Source of the DNA: a virus
IMG/VR virus record: IMGVR_UViG_3300029787_000151
Location: 1-36,723 of that record
Length of the DNA: 36,723 bases
Strand: one strand, 5' to 3'
The notes below the pieces were generated by a model. The model was not told where the DNA came from and searched no databases. It saw nothing but the letters and a program-made list of their open reading frames with translations. Numbering within the stretch: position 1 is the stretch's first letter; each line of letters opens with the position of its first letter. Positions 1 to 7,185 of the stretch are shown here, piece by piece. Position numbers and translations under genes: made by a program.

Positions 1-764
1 AGCTTATCGCTGTTACTTTCGTTAAAAACACGATAGCCAACCGCATCATCAGCCCCTGGCGTTTTGCGCTTTGTTGTTGGCGTTTTGCGTGCGTAAACGA
101 TGGTCTGCATCAGCCCGGTGCCAAACCAATAGCCTGCAACCTGGCAAACATGATTCCAGTCTGGTTGTTGCGGTAGTGGCGCAGATCGCTTGCCCGACTT
201 GGTATCGGCTACACCTGACCATTTGGTTTTAAGTTCAATGCGGCGTGAGAAGTCCGGGAACCCGCTGTAAGGCAGTTCTAGCCCCGGCAAATTGGCAAAT
301 ATCTCGCTCTCGCCCTCAATGCGGTTTAATCCGTAAGCATCGTGCGCATCTTTTACGCCCTCGATAGCGTTGGTCAGAACATCAACAAATTCATCCCGCA
401 CCACGATAAGCTGGCGCTCATCCTTACCATCATCCCATGTGCGCGGCTCATACTCATCGAGGCGGCTCATGCCCTGCCTGATGGCTGCGTCCAGCGTGTG
501 GTCATCTATCAAAACAAGATTAGCGCAGTCCTGAACCACGCGGCCTGCGAGCATTTTGGCATTATCATTTTCGTAATTACGGATAACTGAAAAAGCGGCA
601 TCTCTGTTGCCTACTTTTTCGCCCTTTACCACTTTCCAGGCATCATCTGTTTTGGGCCGCATCACACATTTATCAAACAACGTGGCGCACAATGGCCGCG
701 ATGGATTGCTGTGATGATGGTAGTGCTTTGATGCAGCCCAAGTGGTGCTTGGTGGTAAGGACAT
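1..764 (-). CDS. PD-(D/E)XK nuclease, copy 1 (partial, runs off left edge)
   Basis: This reading frame is open from an ATG at 764 to the window edge (254 codons), so its C-terminus is missing. It has the motifs of RecB/Cas4-like PD-(D/E)XK nucleases: an acidic residue near 152-154, PD at 170-171, E-L-K at 177-179 followed by TKWS, and Q-x-x-x-Y at 208-212. Such enzymes usually supply exonuclease activity for phage recombination. The gene is a distant homologue of the nuclease at 35294-36241: the cores align through GFPDF/TRPDY, (E/D)LKTKWS and QVAGYW/QAAGFW, but the N-termini differ. Both copies sit directly downstream of the same 17-bp palindromic operator and of a repressor gene. The start has only a weak ribosome binding site. 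Nuclease fold: fairly sure. Exact substrate: unknown. Confidence 0.8.
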   Translation of the reverse strand, partial: MSLPPSTTWAASKHYHHHSNPSRPLCATLFDKCVMRPKTDDAWKVVKGEKVGNRDAAFSVIRNYENDNAKMLAGRVVQDCANLVLIDDHTLDAAIRQGMSRLDEYEPRTWDDGKDERQLIVVRDEFVDVLTNAIEGVKDAHDAYGLNRIEGESEIFANLPGLELPYSGFPDFSRRIELKTKWSGVADTKSGKRSAPLPQQPDWNHVCQVAGYWFGTGLMQTIVYARKTPTTKRKTPGADDAVGYRVFNESNSDK

Positions 765-809
765 AAAAAAACCCCAGAGGAAATCAATCTTCTGGAGAAG
801 TTATATCAC

Positions 810-826
810 TTTACGTTAGACGTAAA
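810..826. promoter_or_regulatory. Palindromic operator OL1, upstream of nuclease copy 1
   Basis: The site reads TTTACGT-TAG-ACGTAAA, a perfect 7-bp inverted repeat with a 3-bp spacer. It lies between the repressor stop (837) and the nuclease start (764). The same arms recur at 36277-36293 with spacer AAT, in the same position relative to nuclease copy 2. Just downstream on the minus strand both copies have a conserved TGATATA(A/G)C that could serve as a -10 box, so a bound repressor would cover the promoter. Repressor binding is inferred from position and symmetry. Confidence 0.7.
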
Positions 827-836
827 CCCTATTTGT

Positions 837-1616
837 TTATAACGCTGCATTATTTATTTTTAAAAGCGTGTCTGTTTCCAGATCAGCCCAGACAACGCCA
901 TGATATTCTGGTTGCTCAATCATCATGATTGTGGGTGATGCCCATTTGATTTTTAGATTTGTGTAATTTCCGAAATACAAGGACTCCATCGAATAACTAT
1001 TACGGCCTGACTGGTAAAGGATGCCATAGAGAAGTTCATTACTCTCAGTCATTGCACAGCAATATTTGCCCAATGCCCTGGGATCAACTGTGCTGGTTAC
1101 TACTGGACCCCTTGGCAAAATACTCATCATGCCGTGCATCCAACTGCTTGCGTGGTCCTCTAGCCCGTCCAAGTCCCAATACAGCGCCATCATATCGTCA
1201 GCAAAATAATCGTGCATATAAACGGCCTTGTTTGCGTATTTCTTTGATCGTTCGGTTGACCACATATGTGAAACAATCAAGGGCGGGTTTTTGCCTTTAT
1301 CAGCACCTAGCATAATGGATTTGCGATCCTTGCAATACTCTGTGGAGTCATCTGCCCAGCAGTTCGCCACTGCCAGGATAGGGATGGGTGGGTTGGCAAA
1401 AAATATCTCCATCGTTTTGCATTTGAGGATTTTGGCATAATCCTCAGCGTCACTCAGGCTGATGGCAATGTCCCCAGATTTATGGCGTGACAAAGTGCCG
1501 GGCTGGATGCCCTTGAGCTCTGCTACCATCTGGTTTTTGAGGCCAGACTTAGTCACCATTTTATGTAAGTTATTAGGTGCCACCGGAATATCCGCGCTAG
1601 TTTGATTTGTTACCAT
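837..1616 (-). CDS. CI-like phage repressor (XRE-type HTH)
   Basis: This 259-aa protein has an XRE-like helix-turn-helix at roughly residues 16-66 (segment LKNQMVAELKGIQPGTLSRH). Its C-terminal half resembles an S24/LexA-type beta domain, but I cannot find the usual catalytic Ser and Lys, so RecA-stimulated self-cleavage is doubtful. I chose the ATG at 1616 because AAAGG lies about 8 nt upstream; the frame also opens at a TTG at 1643. It is divergent from the Cro-like gene at 1711, the classic lysis-lysogeny arrangement. A variant of the palindromic operator (1627-1643) overlaps its leader, which suggests autoregulation. A second copy of its 3' part, about 90% identical, occupies 36307-36723. 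Likely role: maintaining lysogeny. Confidence 0.75.
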   Translation of the reverse strand: MVTNQTSADIPVAPNNLHKMVTKSGLKNQMVAELKGIQPGTLSRHKSGDIAISLSDAEDYAKILKCKTMEIFFANPPIPILAVANCWADDSTEYCKDRKSIMLGADKGKNPPLIVSHMWSTERSKKYANKAVYMHDYFADDMMALYWDLDGLEDHASSWMHGMMSILPRGPVVTSTVDPRALGKYCCAMTESNELLYGILYQSGRNSYSMESLYFGNYTNLKIKWASPTIMMIEQPEYHGVVWADLETDTLLKINNAAL

Positions 1617-1626
1617 TGTCGTGCCT

Positions 1627-1643
1627 TTGTCGTTAAACGTCAA
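1627..1643. promoter_or_regulatory. Variant operator in the repressor leader
   Basis: TTGTCGT-TAA-ACGTCAA matches the 7-3-7 layout of the operators at 810 and 36277. The ACGTCAA arm is identical to the right arm of the site at 31751-31767. The left arm differs at two positions from TTTACGT. It lies immediately upstream of the preferred repressor start, so it could mediate autoregulation. Assigned by similarity only. Confidence 0.45.
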
Positions 1644-1650
1644 TAATCTT

Positions 1651-1726
1651 GTACAGTTAAATTGCTTTACGGATTAAGTCAAGTACATTACAGTCTGCTG
1701 AATATTAGTTATGCGGATTGTGTACA
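1651..1726. promoter_or_regulatory. cI-cro intergenic control region with three GTACA boxes
   Basis: GTACA occurs at 1651-1655, 1683-1687 and 1722-1726, spaced 32 and 39 bp apart, in the space between the divergent repressor and Cro-like genes. The divergent promoters must lie here. These boxes are candidates for Cro-like protein sites, distinct from the TTTACGT palindrome. No convincing -35/-10 pair is visible. The third box overlaps the start of the Cro-like gene. Confidence 0.35.
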
Positions 1727-1938
1727 TGCTATTGAACGACTATAGGCTGAAAAAGGGCTGGCACTATACGGATTTAGCCCGTCTGGTCGGCGTCAAACAC
1801 GCCACGATAGTGCGCCGCTGGTGCTTGCCGCATGGCGACAAAGAGCGGCTGATCCCCAGGCAAGACAACATGGATAAGATCATTGTGCTGACCAATGGAG
1901 AGGTCATGCCGAATGATTTCTATATGCGCCGTGACTGA
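1711..1938 (+). CDS. Cro-like HTH regulator
   Basis: This 75-aa protein has a helix-turn-helix near residues 14-40 (HYTDLARLVGVKHATIVRRW), a recognition loop rich in basic residues, and an ending of the type KIIVLTNGEVMPNDFY. That ending is typical of small Cro/YdaS-like phage regulators, in which a line of the form 'ATGGxVTPxDFY' closes the domain. It is divergent from the repressor and is the first gene of the rightward early operon, where Cro is expected. An ATG at 1726 is an alternative start; neither start has a clear ribosome binding site. Its 3' end overlaps the VRR-NUC gene, suggesting translational coupling. Confidence 0.7.
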   Translation: MRIVYMLLNDYRLKKGWHYTDLARLVGVKHATIVRRWCLPHGDKERLIPRQDNMDKIIVLTNGEVMPNDFYMRRD

Positions 1939-2302
1939 GGATGAGCTGCAAATCCAGGTAGCCAGCTGGTTGCCTTTCGCTTTGCCGCCGGGCTGTGTTT
2001 TTCACCATTCGCCTAACGAAGGCACCCGCCACGTTGCGTTCAAAACAAAGATCAAGCGCATGGGGACCAAGTTCGGCTGGCCTGACCTGGAGATTTTTGT
2101 CCCGGCTGATCAGTCCAGGACTGGTCTCAGCTCGGCAATATTTATTGAGTTGAAACGCATCAAGGGCGGCCGGCTCAACGACAATCAAAAGACCATGCGT
2201 GACGCCCTGCTTGATGCTGGGGCGCATTGGGGCATGGCCCGGTCCCTTGATGAGGTCCATGAAATCCTGGCGCCCCTGGTCAAGCTGAGGGCAGGGCCAT
2301 GA
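1913..2302 (+). CDS. VRR-NUC domain endonuclease
   Basis: This small (129-aa) protein shows the layout of the phage VRR-NUC nuclease family: an N-terminal E-(D)-E-L-Q-I-Q-V helix, H-x-P-N-E-G at 32-37, G-W-P-D-L-E at 55-60, I-E-L-K-R at 78-82 and a conserved Gln at 92. D58, E79 and K81 are the predicted metal-binding and catalytic residues. Family members are structure-selective or nicking nucleases used in phage DNA metabolism. I chose the ATG at 1913, which overlaps the preceding gene; the frame opens upstream at 1895. The next gene starts within its stop codon (ATGA). Function is assigned from motifs; the substrate is unknown. Confidence 0.8.
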   Translation: MISICAVTEDELQIQVASWLPFALPPGCVFHHSPNEGTRHVAFKTKIKRMGTKFGWPDLEIFVPADQSRTGLSSAIFIELKRIKGGRLNDNQKTMRDALLDAGAHWGMARSLDEVHEILAPLVKLRAGP

Positions 2303-2676
2303 TGCGTATCTGCGATTTCAAAAACCATTACACACGCTGCAAAAAAGGCTGGGTGTACATGCCTGATGGGATGGGCTGCGTCCAGTCTGAGCTGTGTCCG
2401 AAATGCGATGGAGAGGGAGAAACACCTATGAAGGATGAAGAGCAAGACGAGCTGCTGAAATCACGCAAGCCACATGGCTACCAGTATTATCAGACATTCG
2501 CTGTGACGCTGCATGTGACATACGCCAAGAGTTACACAATCCGAGCGATGAACGATGAACACGCTATGGATATAGCCGCGCGCCGGGTTGCGAAGCGTCA
2601 CAAGCACACTGACAACAAGGGCTTAGGGTTTGTAAAAGCTGTTCCCCTAGACGCCAAGCGTTTGGGCAAAGACTAA
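2299..2676 (+). CDS. Hypothetical protein with zinc-knuckle-like N-terminus
   Basis: This 125-aa protein is not a family I recognise. Residues 1-42 contain several cysteines, including C-P-K-C-D-G-E-G, which resembles a DnaJ-type zinc knuckle half, preceded by C-x-x-x-x-H-Y-x-x-C. The C-terminal part (from about 55) is a small alpha/beta domain with Y-x-x-x-F-A-V-T-L-H-V and A-x-x-x-A-x-x-R-V-A-K. This recalls small phage domains of the type 'A.d...A...a...', but I cannot name it. The start overlaps the VRR-NUC stop, and its own stop abuts the next ATG. It is probably a nucleic-acid accessory protein. Confidence 0.6.
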   Translation: MMRICDFKNHYTRCKKGWVYMPDGMGCVQSELCPKCDGEGETPMKDEEQDELLKSRKPHGYQYYQTFAVTLHVTYAKSYTIRAMNDEHAMDIAARRVAKRHKHTDNKGLGFVKAVPLDAKRLGKD

Positions 2677-3513
2677 ATGACCAGCCAGCATGACAACTAC
2701 CTTTTGCCGCCGAATGACGTGCAAATCAGTTTCAGCGGTGGCCGCACCAGCGCGTTTATGCTGCATCAGATACTTGAGGCTAACGGCTCATTGCCTGATC
2801 GGGTAAAGATCAGCTTTGCCAACACCGGCAGAGAAATGCCGGAGACCTTAGATTTTGTGCAAGAGTGCGCGCAACGATGGGACGTTCCTATTATCTGGGT
2901 GGAATACAAGCGTTACAAAGAGGAAAGAAAAAACTCATACAGAATAGTTTCTCATAACGAGGCCAGTCGTGACGGAGAGCCTTTCAAGGAGTTGATTGAG
3001 GCAAGAAAGTATCTGCCAAACGCTGTGGCTCGATTCTGCACGGCTGAACTGAAGATCCGGCCAATGAAAAAGTATCTGCTTTCGATTGGTTGGAAAAACT
3101 GGACGGCAGCGGTCGGCATCAGGGCTGATGAAGCCCACCGCGCCAAGACTGACAGTAAGGACAGATGGTCGTATTGGTATCCGCTGGTTAACGCTGGGGT
3201 GACCAAGCGCGATATTTACCAGTTCTGGAAAAGCCAGCCTTTTGATTTGCAGCTTGAAAATGTCAACGGCTCAACGCCGCTTGGCAACTGCGATATGTGC
3301 TTCCTAAAAAGCGAAAAGATATTAGCGCACATTGCCAAGACAATGCCTGACAAGGCTGCATGGTGGATACGCATGGAGCAAGAAACAGGCTCCACCTTTC
3401 GTAAAGACAGGGACTTGGCAGAGTTCACAGACTTTGTAGGCCGTCAGTCAGACTGGGTTTTTGATGATGAGAGCTTTTTCTGTCAGGCAGATGACGGCGA
3501 GTGTACGGGATGA
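2677..3513 (+). CDS. PAPS reductase-like / adenine nucleotide alpha-hydrolase family protein
   Basis: The 278-aa product carries the PP-loop S-G-G-R-T-S-A at residues 20-26 and the N-T-G-R-E-x-P-E-T-L-x-F motif of the phosphoadenosine phosphosulfate reductase family, plus a cysteine pair in C-D-M-C-F. Phage members are common, but their substrate is generally unknown. They are not expected to do assimilatory sulfate reduction without partner enzymes; roles in nucleotide, tRNA or DNA modification are usual guesses. The neighbouring methyltransferase (stop/start overlap ATGA at 3510-3513) makes DNA modification a fair idea here. The gene starts right after the preceding TAA. Family: confident. 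Biochemistry: open. Confidence 0.85.
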   Translation: MTSQHDNYLLPPNDVQISFSGGRTSAFMLHQILEANGSLPDRVKISFANTGREMPETLDFVQECAQRWDVPIIWVEYKRYKEERKNSYRIVSHNEASRDGEPFKELIEARKYLPNAVARFCTAELKIRPMKKYLLSIGWKNWTAAVGIRADEAHRAKTDSKDRWSYWYPLVNAGVTKRDIYQFWKSQPFDLQLENVNGSTPLGNCDMCFLKSEKILAHIAKTMPDKAAWWIRMEQETGSTFRKDRDLAEFTDFVGRQSDWVFDDESFFCQADDGECTG

Positions 3514-4025
3514 CCAGGCAGAAAGATGACTGGTATCCAACGCCTCACACAGCAATCAAGAGCCTGCTGGATGTCGAGGTGTTTGACCCTGTCATATGGG
3601 AGCCGGCAGCTGGTGACGGGGCTATATCCAAGGTGCTGGAGCTGGCCTGCTATGAGGTCGTCAGCCAGGATTTGAATGATTATGGGTATTGCGCTTCCGG
3701 CCTGGACTTTTTGATGGCAACAGAGCGCGAGGCTGACTGCCTGGTAACGAACCCGCCATATAAGCTCGCTCAGCAGTTTATCGAACATGCCATAGGTCTT
3801 GGCGTCAAGAAACATGCCTGGCTGCTGCGCTTGAGCTTCCTAGAGGGGCGGGGTCGGTTCCTGGAGCTGTTTGATCATTACCCGCCATCACGAATCCATG
3901 TGTTCTCCAAGCGCCTGACGATCTGGAGAGGCGGTGAGAAGCCTTCCGGCACCGGCACCACGGCCTACGCATGGTTTGTCTGGAACAGCAACTACAACGG
4001 CGTCCCGCAGCTGGGCTGGATATGA
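3510..4025 (+). CDS. DNA N6-adenine/N4-cytosine-type methyltransferase
   Basis: The protein (171 aa from the ATG at 3510) has the AdoMet-binding motif E-P-A-A-G-D-G at 31-37 and the catalytic N-P-P-Y at 81-84, in the order typical of amino-methyltransferases. It is short and has no obvious target-recognition domain, so it may be a solitary Dam-like enzyme. A likely role is protecting phage DNA from host restriction or marking it. The start is set by an ATGA overlap with the PAPS-reductase-like gene; the next gene starts in its stop codon in the same way. The recognition sequence cannot be read from the protein. Confidence 0.85.
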   Translation: MTRQKDDWYPTPHTAIKSLLDVEVFDPVIWEPAAGDGAISKVLELACYEVVSQDLNDYGYCASGLDFLMATEREADCLVTNPPYKLAQQFIEHAIGLGVKKHAWLLRLSFLEGRGRFLELFDHYPPSRIHVFSKRLTIWRGGEKPSGTGTTAYAWFVWNSNYNGVPQLGWI

Positions 4026-4225
4026 AGAAAAAAAGATCGATGCCAGCACCAAGACAAACAGAGCCAGAGCCATGCGTTGTTTGCGGCGCCATGCACCAGC
4101 TGCACATGGGAACCTGGATCATCACAGCCAACAAGGATCTGCTTTGTGCGAATGATCGGTGTTGGCGCATTGCAGTAGAAAGGGAAAAAGATGGGAAAGA
4201 GACACAAGATTTCATGGACAGATGA
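4022..4225 (+). CDS. Small zinc-ribbon-like protein
   Basis: From the ATG at 4022, which overlaps the methyltransferase stop, a 67-aa basic protein can be read. It contains C-V-V-C followed about 25 residues later by C-x-x-x-x-C, a plausible four-cysteine zinc site. There is a Lys-rich start (MKKKRSM). I do not recognise the family. It sits in a tightly packed early operon and its 3' end overlaps the next small gene by 35 nt. A longer reading from 3971 is possible but would overlap the methyltransferase heavily. Confidence 0.55.
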   Translation: MKKKRSMPAPRQTEPEPCVVCGAMHQLHMGTWIITANKDLLCANDRCWRIAVEREKDGKETQDFMDR

Positions 4226-4370
4226 GCGGCGACAAGCCCAGTCGGAGCGGCTCAAGAAGGCCTGGGCTGACAAAAAGGCCAGGGAGGATCTGCAGGCCTG
4301 GCACGATATCGGCGGCAAGACAGATCCCTGGTGGAAGCCTATTTTTGATTTATTCCGTAAAGGGGCTTGA
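4191..4370 (+). CDS. Small basic hypothetical protein (59 aa)
   Basis: A short frame runs from ATG 4191 to TGA 4368-4370, preceded by a good ribosome binding site (AGAAAGGGAAAAAG). The product is highly charged and probably helical: a KRHK-x-S-W start, a S-E-R-L-K-K-A-W-A-D-K-K-A-R-E-D middle and an aromatic end (DPWWKPIFDLFRKG). The middle resembles the 'SERMKxxW' segments of many phage DNA-associated proteins. It overlaps the 3' end of the zinc-ribbon gene by 35 nt. Its function is unknown. It fills an otherwise empty gap in the operon, which supports it being real. Confidence 0.6.
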   Translation: MGKRHKISWTDERRQAQSERLKKAWADKKAREDLQAWHDIGGKTDPWWKPIFDLFRKGA

Positions 4371-4376
4371 CAGAAA

Positions 4377-4715
4377 ATGGAAAGTAAAAATAAAATCGGC
4401 GTAGCCGCGCTAGATTCTAAGCTACCCAGAGCTCAGCGCACAAAGCTCAGCGACAACCCAATAATAAATAACTTACTGAAAAGCACTGCCAAGCAAACAA
4501 GCTATGCTTATAGCTCAGCTATAGCCAGAGCTAAGCTATCGCCGCTTGATGAGCTTCAGCGCAGGGTTTTCAAGAGGCTCAGGCCCATGTATGGATCTGA
4601 TCGTTACATGGAATTGCAGAACCAGGTCAGCGCATTAGCGCCGCTGGACAGACAAGACTGGCTCAATGACATGCAGGACAAGCTCAATGCAGTTAAGCAG
4701 GCTAACAATAGCTGA
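4377..4715 (+). CDS. Hypothetical protein (112 aa)
   Basis: The product is polar, Ser/Ala-rich and mostly helical, with no motif I recognise. It ends with a helical segment containing Q-D-W-L-N-D-M-Q-D-K-L-N. It lies between the 59-aa gene and the DUF6362-like gene; its 3' end overlaps the latter by about 29 nt. The DNA here is unusually rich in AGCT and GAGCT steps ('agctcagc'), also seen in the next gene. The location just upstream of the terminase block fits a regulatory or packaging accessory role, but this is only context. Confidence 0.5.
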   Translation: MESKNKIGVAALDSKLPRAQRTKLSDNPIINNLLKSTAKQTSYAYSSAIARAKLSPLDELQRRVFKRLRPMYGSDRYMELQNQVSALAPLDRQDWLNDMQDKLNAVKQANNS

Positions 4716-5085
4716 GCTTGACGAGCTCTTCATGGAAGCAGCTGAGACAGAGCGCAAGCTGCCAGCTGCAATGCGTAAACAGAAAATGTCCGGGTGGCCT
4801 GACTACCCCAGGGACTATGCAGCCTATGGCTATAATGCTTTTGAGGTGCCAATGCTCAAGGCAACACCTGATCAGGTTAGCCGCTACGATGCAGCATTGA
4901 ACCTGGTGCTTACCAAGCTAGATGAAGAGGACAGGCGCCTGGTATGGGCTGTGGCAGCCTCAGCTGCGTACCGCCAGCGAGGGCCACGCTGGACAAAGCT
5001 GGCGGTCATACTGGGCTTGAATGACCCCAGGATCGTTAAGCAAAGATACAAAGATGCGCTAATACGGTTATATTATATGCTTTAA
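4687..5085 (+). CDS. DUF6362-like HTH protein
   Basis: This 132-aa protein resembles, from memory, the DUF6362 family found beside terminase genes in alphaproteobacterial phages and prophages. Recognisable parts are an early W-P-x-Y segment, a central L-D-E-E-D-R-R-L-V-W-A-V-A-A-S, and a C-terminal sigma-factor-like helix pair (WTKLAVILGLNDPRIVKQRY) ending in a hydrophobic tail. The last pair probably binds DNA. I chose the ATG at 4687 (AGGACA upstream); 4666 is also open. It may regulate late genes or assist packaging. The family link is moderate and the function is inferred. Confidence 0.6.
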   Translation: MQLSRLTIAELDELFMEAAETERKLPAAMRKQKMSGWPDYPRDYAAYGYNAFEVPMLKATPDQVSRYDAALNLVLTKLDEEDRRLVWAVAASAAYRQRGPRWTKLAVILGLNDPRIVKQRYKDALIRLYYML

Positions 5086-5146
5086 ACGTAAAGACTATTG
5101 ACGCGAATGTACCAAATCTGGTACTGCAAAAGATAGCATCGACTAT
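5086..5146 (+). promoter_or_regulatory. Short control region before the terminase genes
   Basis: This 61-bp gap holds ACGTAAA (5086-5092, half of the phage operator), a TTGACG (5098-5103) that could be a -35 box, and a perfect inverted repeat GTACCA-AATC-TGGTAC at 5109-5124. The palindrome would overlap the spacer and -10 area of a promoter starting from TTGACG. No good -10 hexamer is visible. This is a plausible late or terminase promoter with its own regulator site, and one of the few real gaps in the rightward operon. Confidence 0.4.
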
Positions 5147-5647
5147 ATGTCGCTGTGTTTCCTCCCTAACGAAACCTTACCGGCTGTCTGTTGTTTACCC
5201 GAGCAACAGGCAGCTGGGCTTTTATGGATGGCAATGGCTAAGAGACGCATCACCAAAGCTCAGATGACGATTATCTGTGAGCGTATTGCTGACGGGATCA
5301 GTCTGACCAGGATCTGCAACGATGACAGCGAGCTGCCATCGTGGAGGACAGTGCTGCGCCATGTTCAAGAGGATGAGGCTGCTTACACAAGCTATAGGAC
5401 AGCCAGGTCATTGCAGTGTGAGGTCATGCGTGACCAGATCATTGACCTGGTCGAGGCACCGTTGCCAAGCGATCCTAAGCTAGCAATGGCTGAGGTACAG
5501 CGTAGAAGGTTAGAGGCAGATCATAAGGACAAGCACATAAGGCAGATGCAGCCACTGGGGCTACGAGACAAGGCTGAGGACAGCAAGCAGACGAGCGGTA
5601 CGATCACGCTGAGCTGGGGCAATGCTGACGTGCAGGCTAGTGGTTGA
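5147..5647 (+). CDS. terS: Terminase small subunit
   Basis: The 166-aa product has a basic N-terminal helix-turn-helix (KRRITKAQMTIICERIADGISLTRIC) that selects 'who to cut', then a helical oligomerisation region containing V-E-A-P-L-P-S-D-P-K-L-A-M-A-E-V-Q-R-R-R-L-E. This segment is characteristic of phage small terminase proteins that precede TerL. The C-terminal tail carries the beta-like ITLSWG. The N-terminal 27 residues before M28 (5228) are unusual for the family, so translation may start at 5228 or 5234. The 135-bp gap that follows carries a repeat pair which may be part of the packaging region. Confidence 0.8.
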   Translation: MSLCFLPNETLPAVCCLPEQQAAGLLWMAMAKRRITKAQMTIICERIADGISLTRICNDDSELPSWRTVLRHVQEDEAAYTSYRTARSLQCEVMRDQIIDLVEAPLPSDPKLAMAEVQRRRLEADHKDKHIRQMQPLGLRDKAEDSKQTSGTITLSWGNADVQASG

Positions 5648-5729
5648 GTGGTGCAGTGCTGTCATCCAGTGGCAGGGCTCGCGCGCACAAGGCATATGTC
5701 AACCTGATTTTAGTTTACAAAGCTGATCT

Positions 5730-5749
5730 TGTGACCCAGCTGTGACCCA
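5730..5749. repeat. Tandem TGTGACCC pair matching the attP arm repeats
   Basis: Two copies of TGTGACCCA start 11 bp apart (5730 and 5741). The whole 20-bp block is an exact reverse complement of 31662-31681 in the right arm of attP. It lies in the 135-bp gap between the two terminase genes. Besides this pair the gap holds nothing I recognise. Possible meanings are an extra integrase or accessory-protein site, a packaging signal, or a site for a shared regulator. Confidence 0.6.
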
Positions 5750-5782
5750 GAGCTCTGTGATGCCCGGCTAGCCTACAAGTGG

Positions 5783-7183
5783 GTGCGGGATACGTACCCG
5801 TTTGCAATGTCTCGATTTCCTGGCGACCACCCCCGGCCCCCCAAAAGACCGGGCGCTGTGTCTATAACGTATATAAACCCTGACAAGAGCCTGTCTCTAA
5901 TGAACATCGAAATCCCCTATTCCCCAAGGCCGCTGCAGGCTCAGATCCACTCTGAGCTGTCCGAGAAGCGCTGGGGCGTAGTCGTGCTACACCGCCGAGC
6001 TGGCAAGACAGTCATGGCTATCAATCACTTGCTAAGGGAAGCTGTGCTTAACCAGCATACCAACCCTCGCTGTGCTTACATAGCGCCCACCTATCGGCAG
6101 GCTAAGGCTGTGGCCTGGGATTACTTAAAACAGTTCGCCGGCAAGATACCTATGGTTCGCTTCCATGAGACTGAGCTGAGGTGTGACTTGCCCAATGGTG
6201 CAAGGATACAGCTGCTAGGTGCTGAGAATCCTGATTCACTCCGTGGAATCTACCTGGATATGGCCGTTCTTGATGAGATGGCTGACATGCCGGAGAGCTT
6301 GTTCCCTGAGATCATCAGGCCGGCGCTGAGCGATCGTAAGGGCAAGGCGCTGTTCATTGGTACACCCAAGGGCCACAACGCCTTCTATGAGCTTTATACG
6401 GCTGCTGAGAGCCAGGAGGAATGGTACACGGCGATCCACAAGGCCAGTGAGACCGGCATATTGGATGCAGAAGAGCTGGATGCCGCCAGGTCCATGATGT
6501 CAGCTGACCAGTACCAGCAGGAATTTGAGTGCTCATGGGTGGCTAATGTGCCAGGTGCTGTTTTCGGCAAAGAGCTGCAGCAGATCCATGAAATGGGGCG
6601 CATCAGCAGTGTGCCATATGACCCGGCATACCGGGTTGATACCTGGTGGGATCTGGGCATAGGCGATAGCACGGCGATCTGGTTTACCCAAAGCGTTGGC
6701 CGGGCTGTGCATGTGATCGACTTTTACGAGAACAGGGGCGAGGGCTTGCCCCATTACGCTGCTGTTTTGCAGCAAAAAGAATATTTGTATGGGAGCCATA
6801 ACGCGCCGCATGACATTGAGGTCAGAGAGTTGGGCAGTGGCAAGAGCCGGCGCGAGGTATCCTGGGATCTAGGAATAAATTTTAGGGTGGTTCCAAAACT
6901 GCCTGTCGAGGATGGGCTCCATGCTGCACAGATGCTTATACCACGCTGCTGGTTTGATGCGGAGCTCACAAAACCGGGGCTCGAAGCCTTACGGCAGTAT
7001 CACCGAGCCTACAATGAGAGACTTAGAAGTTTTCGTAATACCCCTGTTCACGATTGGTCGTCACATGCTGCGGATGCTTTTCGTTATTTGGCGGTTGGTA
7101 TCAAGGACGCCAGGGCAACCGATAGACCCCCGCAAGCATTTGCGGATTCGCACTATAACCCACTTGGATATGTAGGAGCTTAA
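5783..7183 (+). CDS. terL: Terminase large subunit (DNA packaging ATPase-nuclease)
   Basis: The protein shows the TerL layout: Walker A-like H-R-R-A-G-K-T at 70-76, Walker B M-A-V-L-D-E-M-A-D with catalytic Glu, and an ATPase coupling segment F-I-G-T-P-K-G. The RNase H-like nuclease follows, beginning at W-W-D-L-G-I-G-D-S-T-A-I-W, with the C-terminal H-D-W-S-S-H-A-A-D-A-F-R-Y typical of the family. It pumps DNA into the procapsid and cuts concatemers. The full frame starts at GTG 5783 (466 aa). Family alignments as I remember them begin near M-N-I-E-I-P-Y, so ATG 5900 (427 aa) is a likely real start; neither has a strong ribosome binding site. The following small gene starts 3 bp later. Confidence 0.93.
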   Translation: MRDTYPFAMSRFPGDHPRPPKRPGAVSITYINPDKSLSLMNIEIPYSPRPLQAQIHSELSEKRWGVVVLHRRAGKTVMAINHLLREAVLNQHTNPRCAYIAPTYRQAKAVAWDYLKQFAGKIPMVRFHETELRCDLPNGARIQLLGAENPDSLRGIYLDMAVLDEMADMPESLFPEIIRPALSDRKGKALFIGTPKGHNAFYELYTAAESQEEWYTAIHKASETGILDAEELDAARSMMSADQYQQEFECSWVANVPGAVFGKELQQIHEMGRISSVPYDPAYRVDTWWDLGIGDSTAIWFTQSVGRAVHVIDFYENRGEGLPHYAAVLQQKEYLYGSHNAPHDIEVRELGSGKSRREVSWDLGINFRVVPKLPVEDGLHAAQMLIPRCWFDAELTKPGLEALRQYHRAYNERLRSFRNTPVHDWSSHAADAFRYLAVGIKDARATDRPPQAFADSHYNPLGYVGA

Positions 7184-7185
7184 CC

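Noticed and set aside
342-590. Plus-strand 82-aa frame near the left edge
   Set aside because: It is antisense to the partial nuclease, whose catalytic motifs run through the same bases; the frame has no recognisable motif.
959-1440. Plus-strand frames of 118 and 70 aa opposite the repressor
   Set aside because: They lie antisense to a well-supported repressor gene, have no ribosome binding site and no recognisable sequence.
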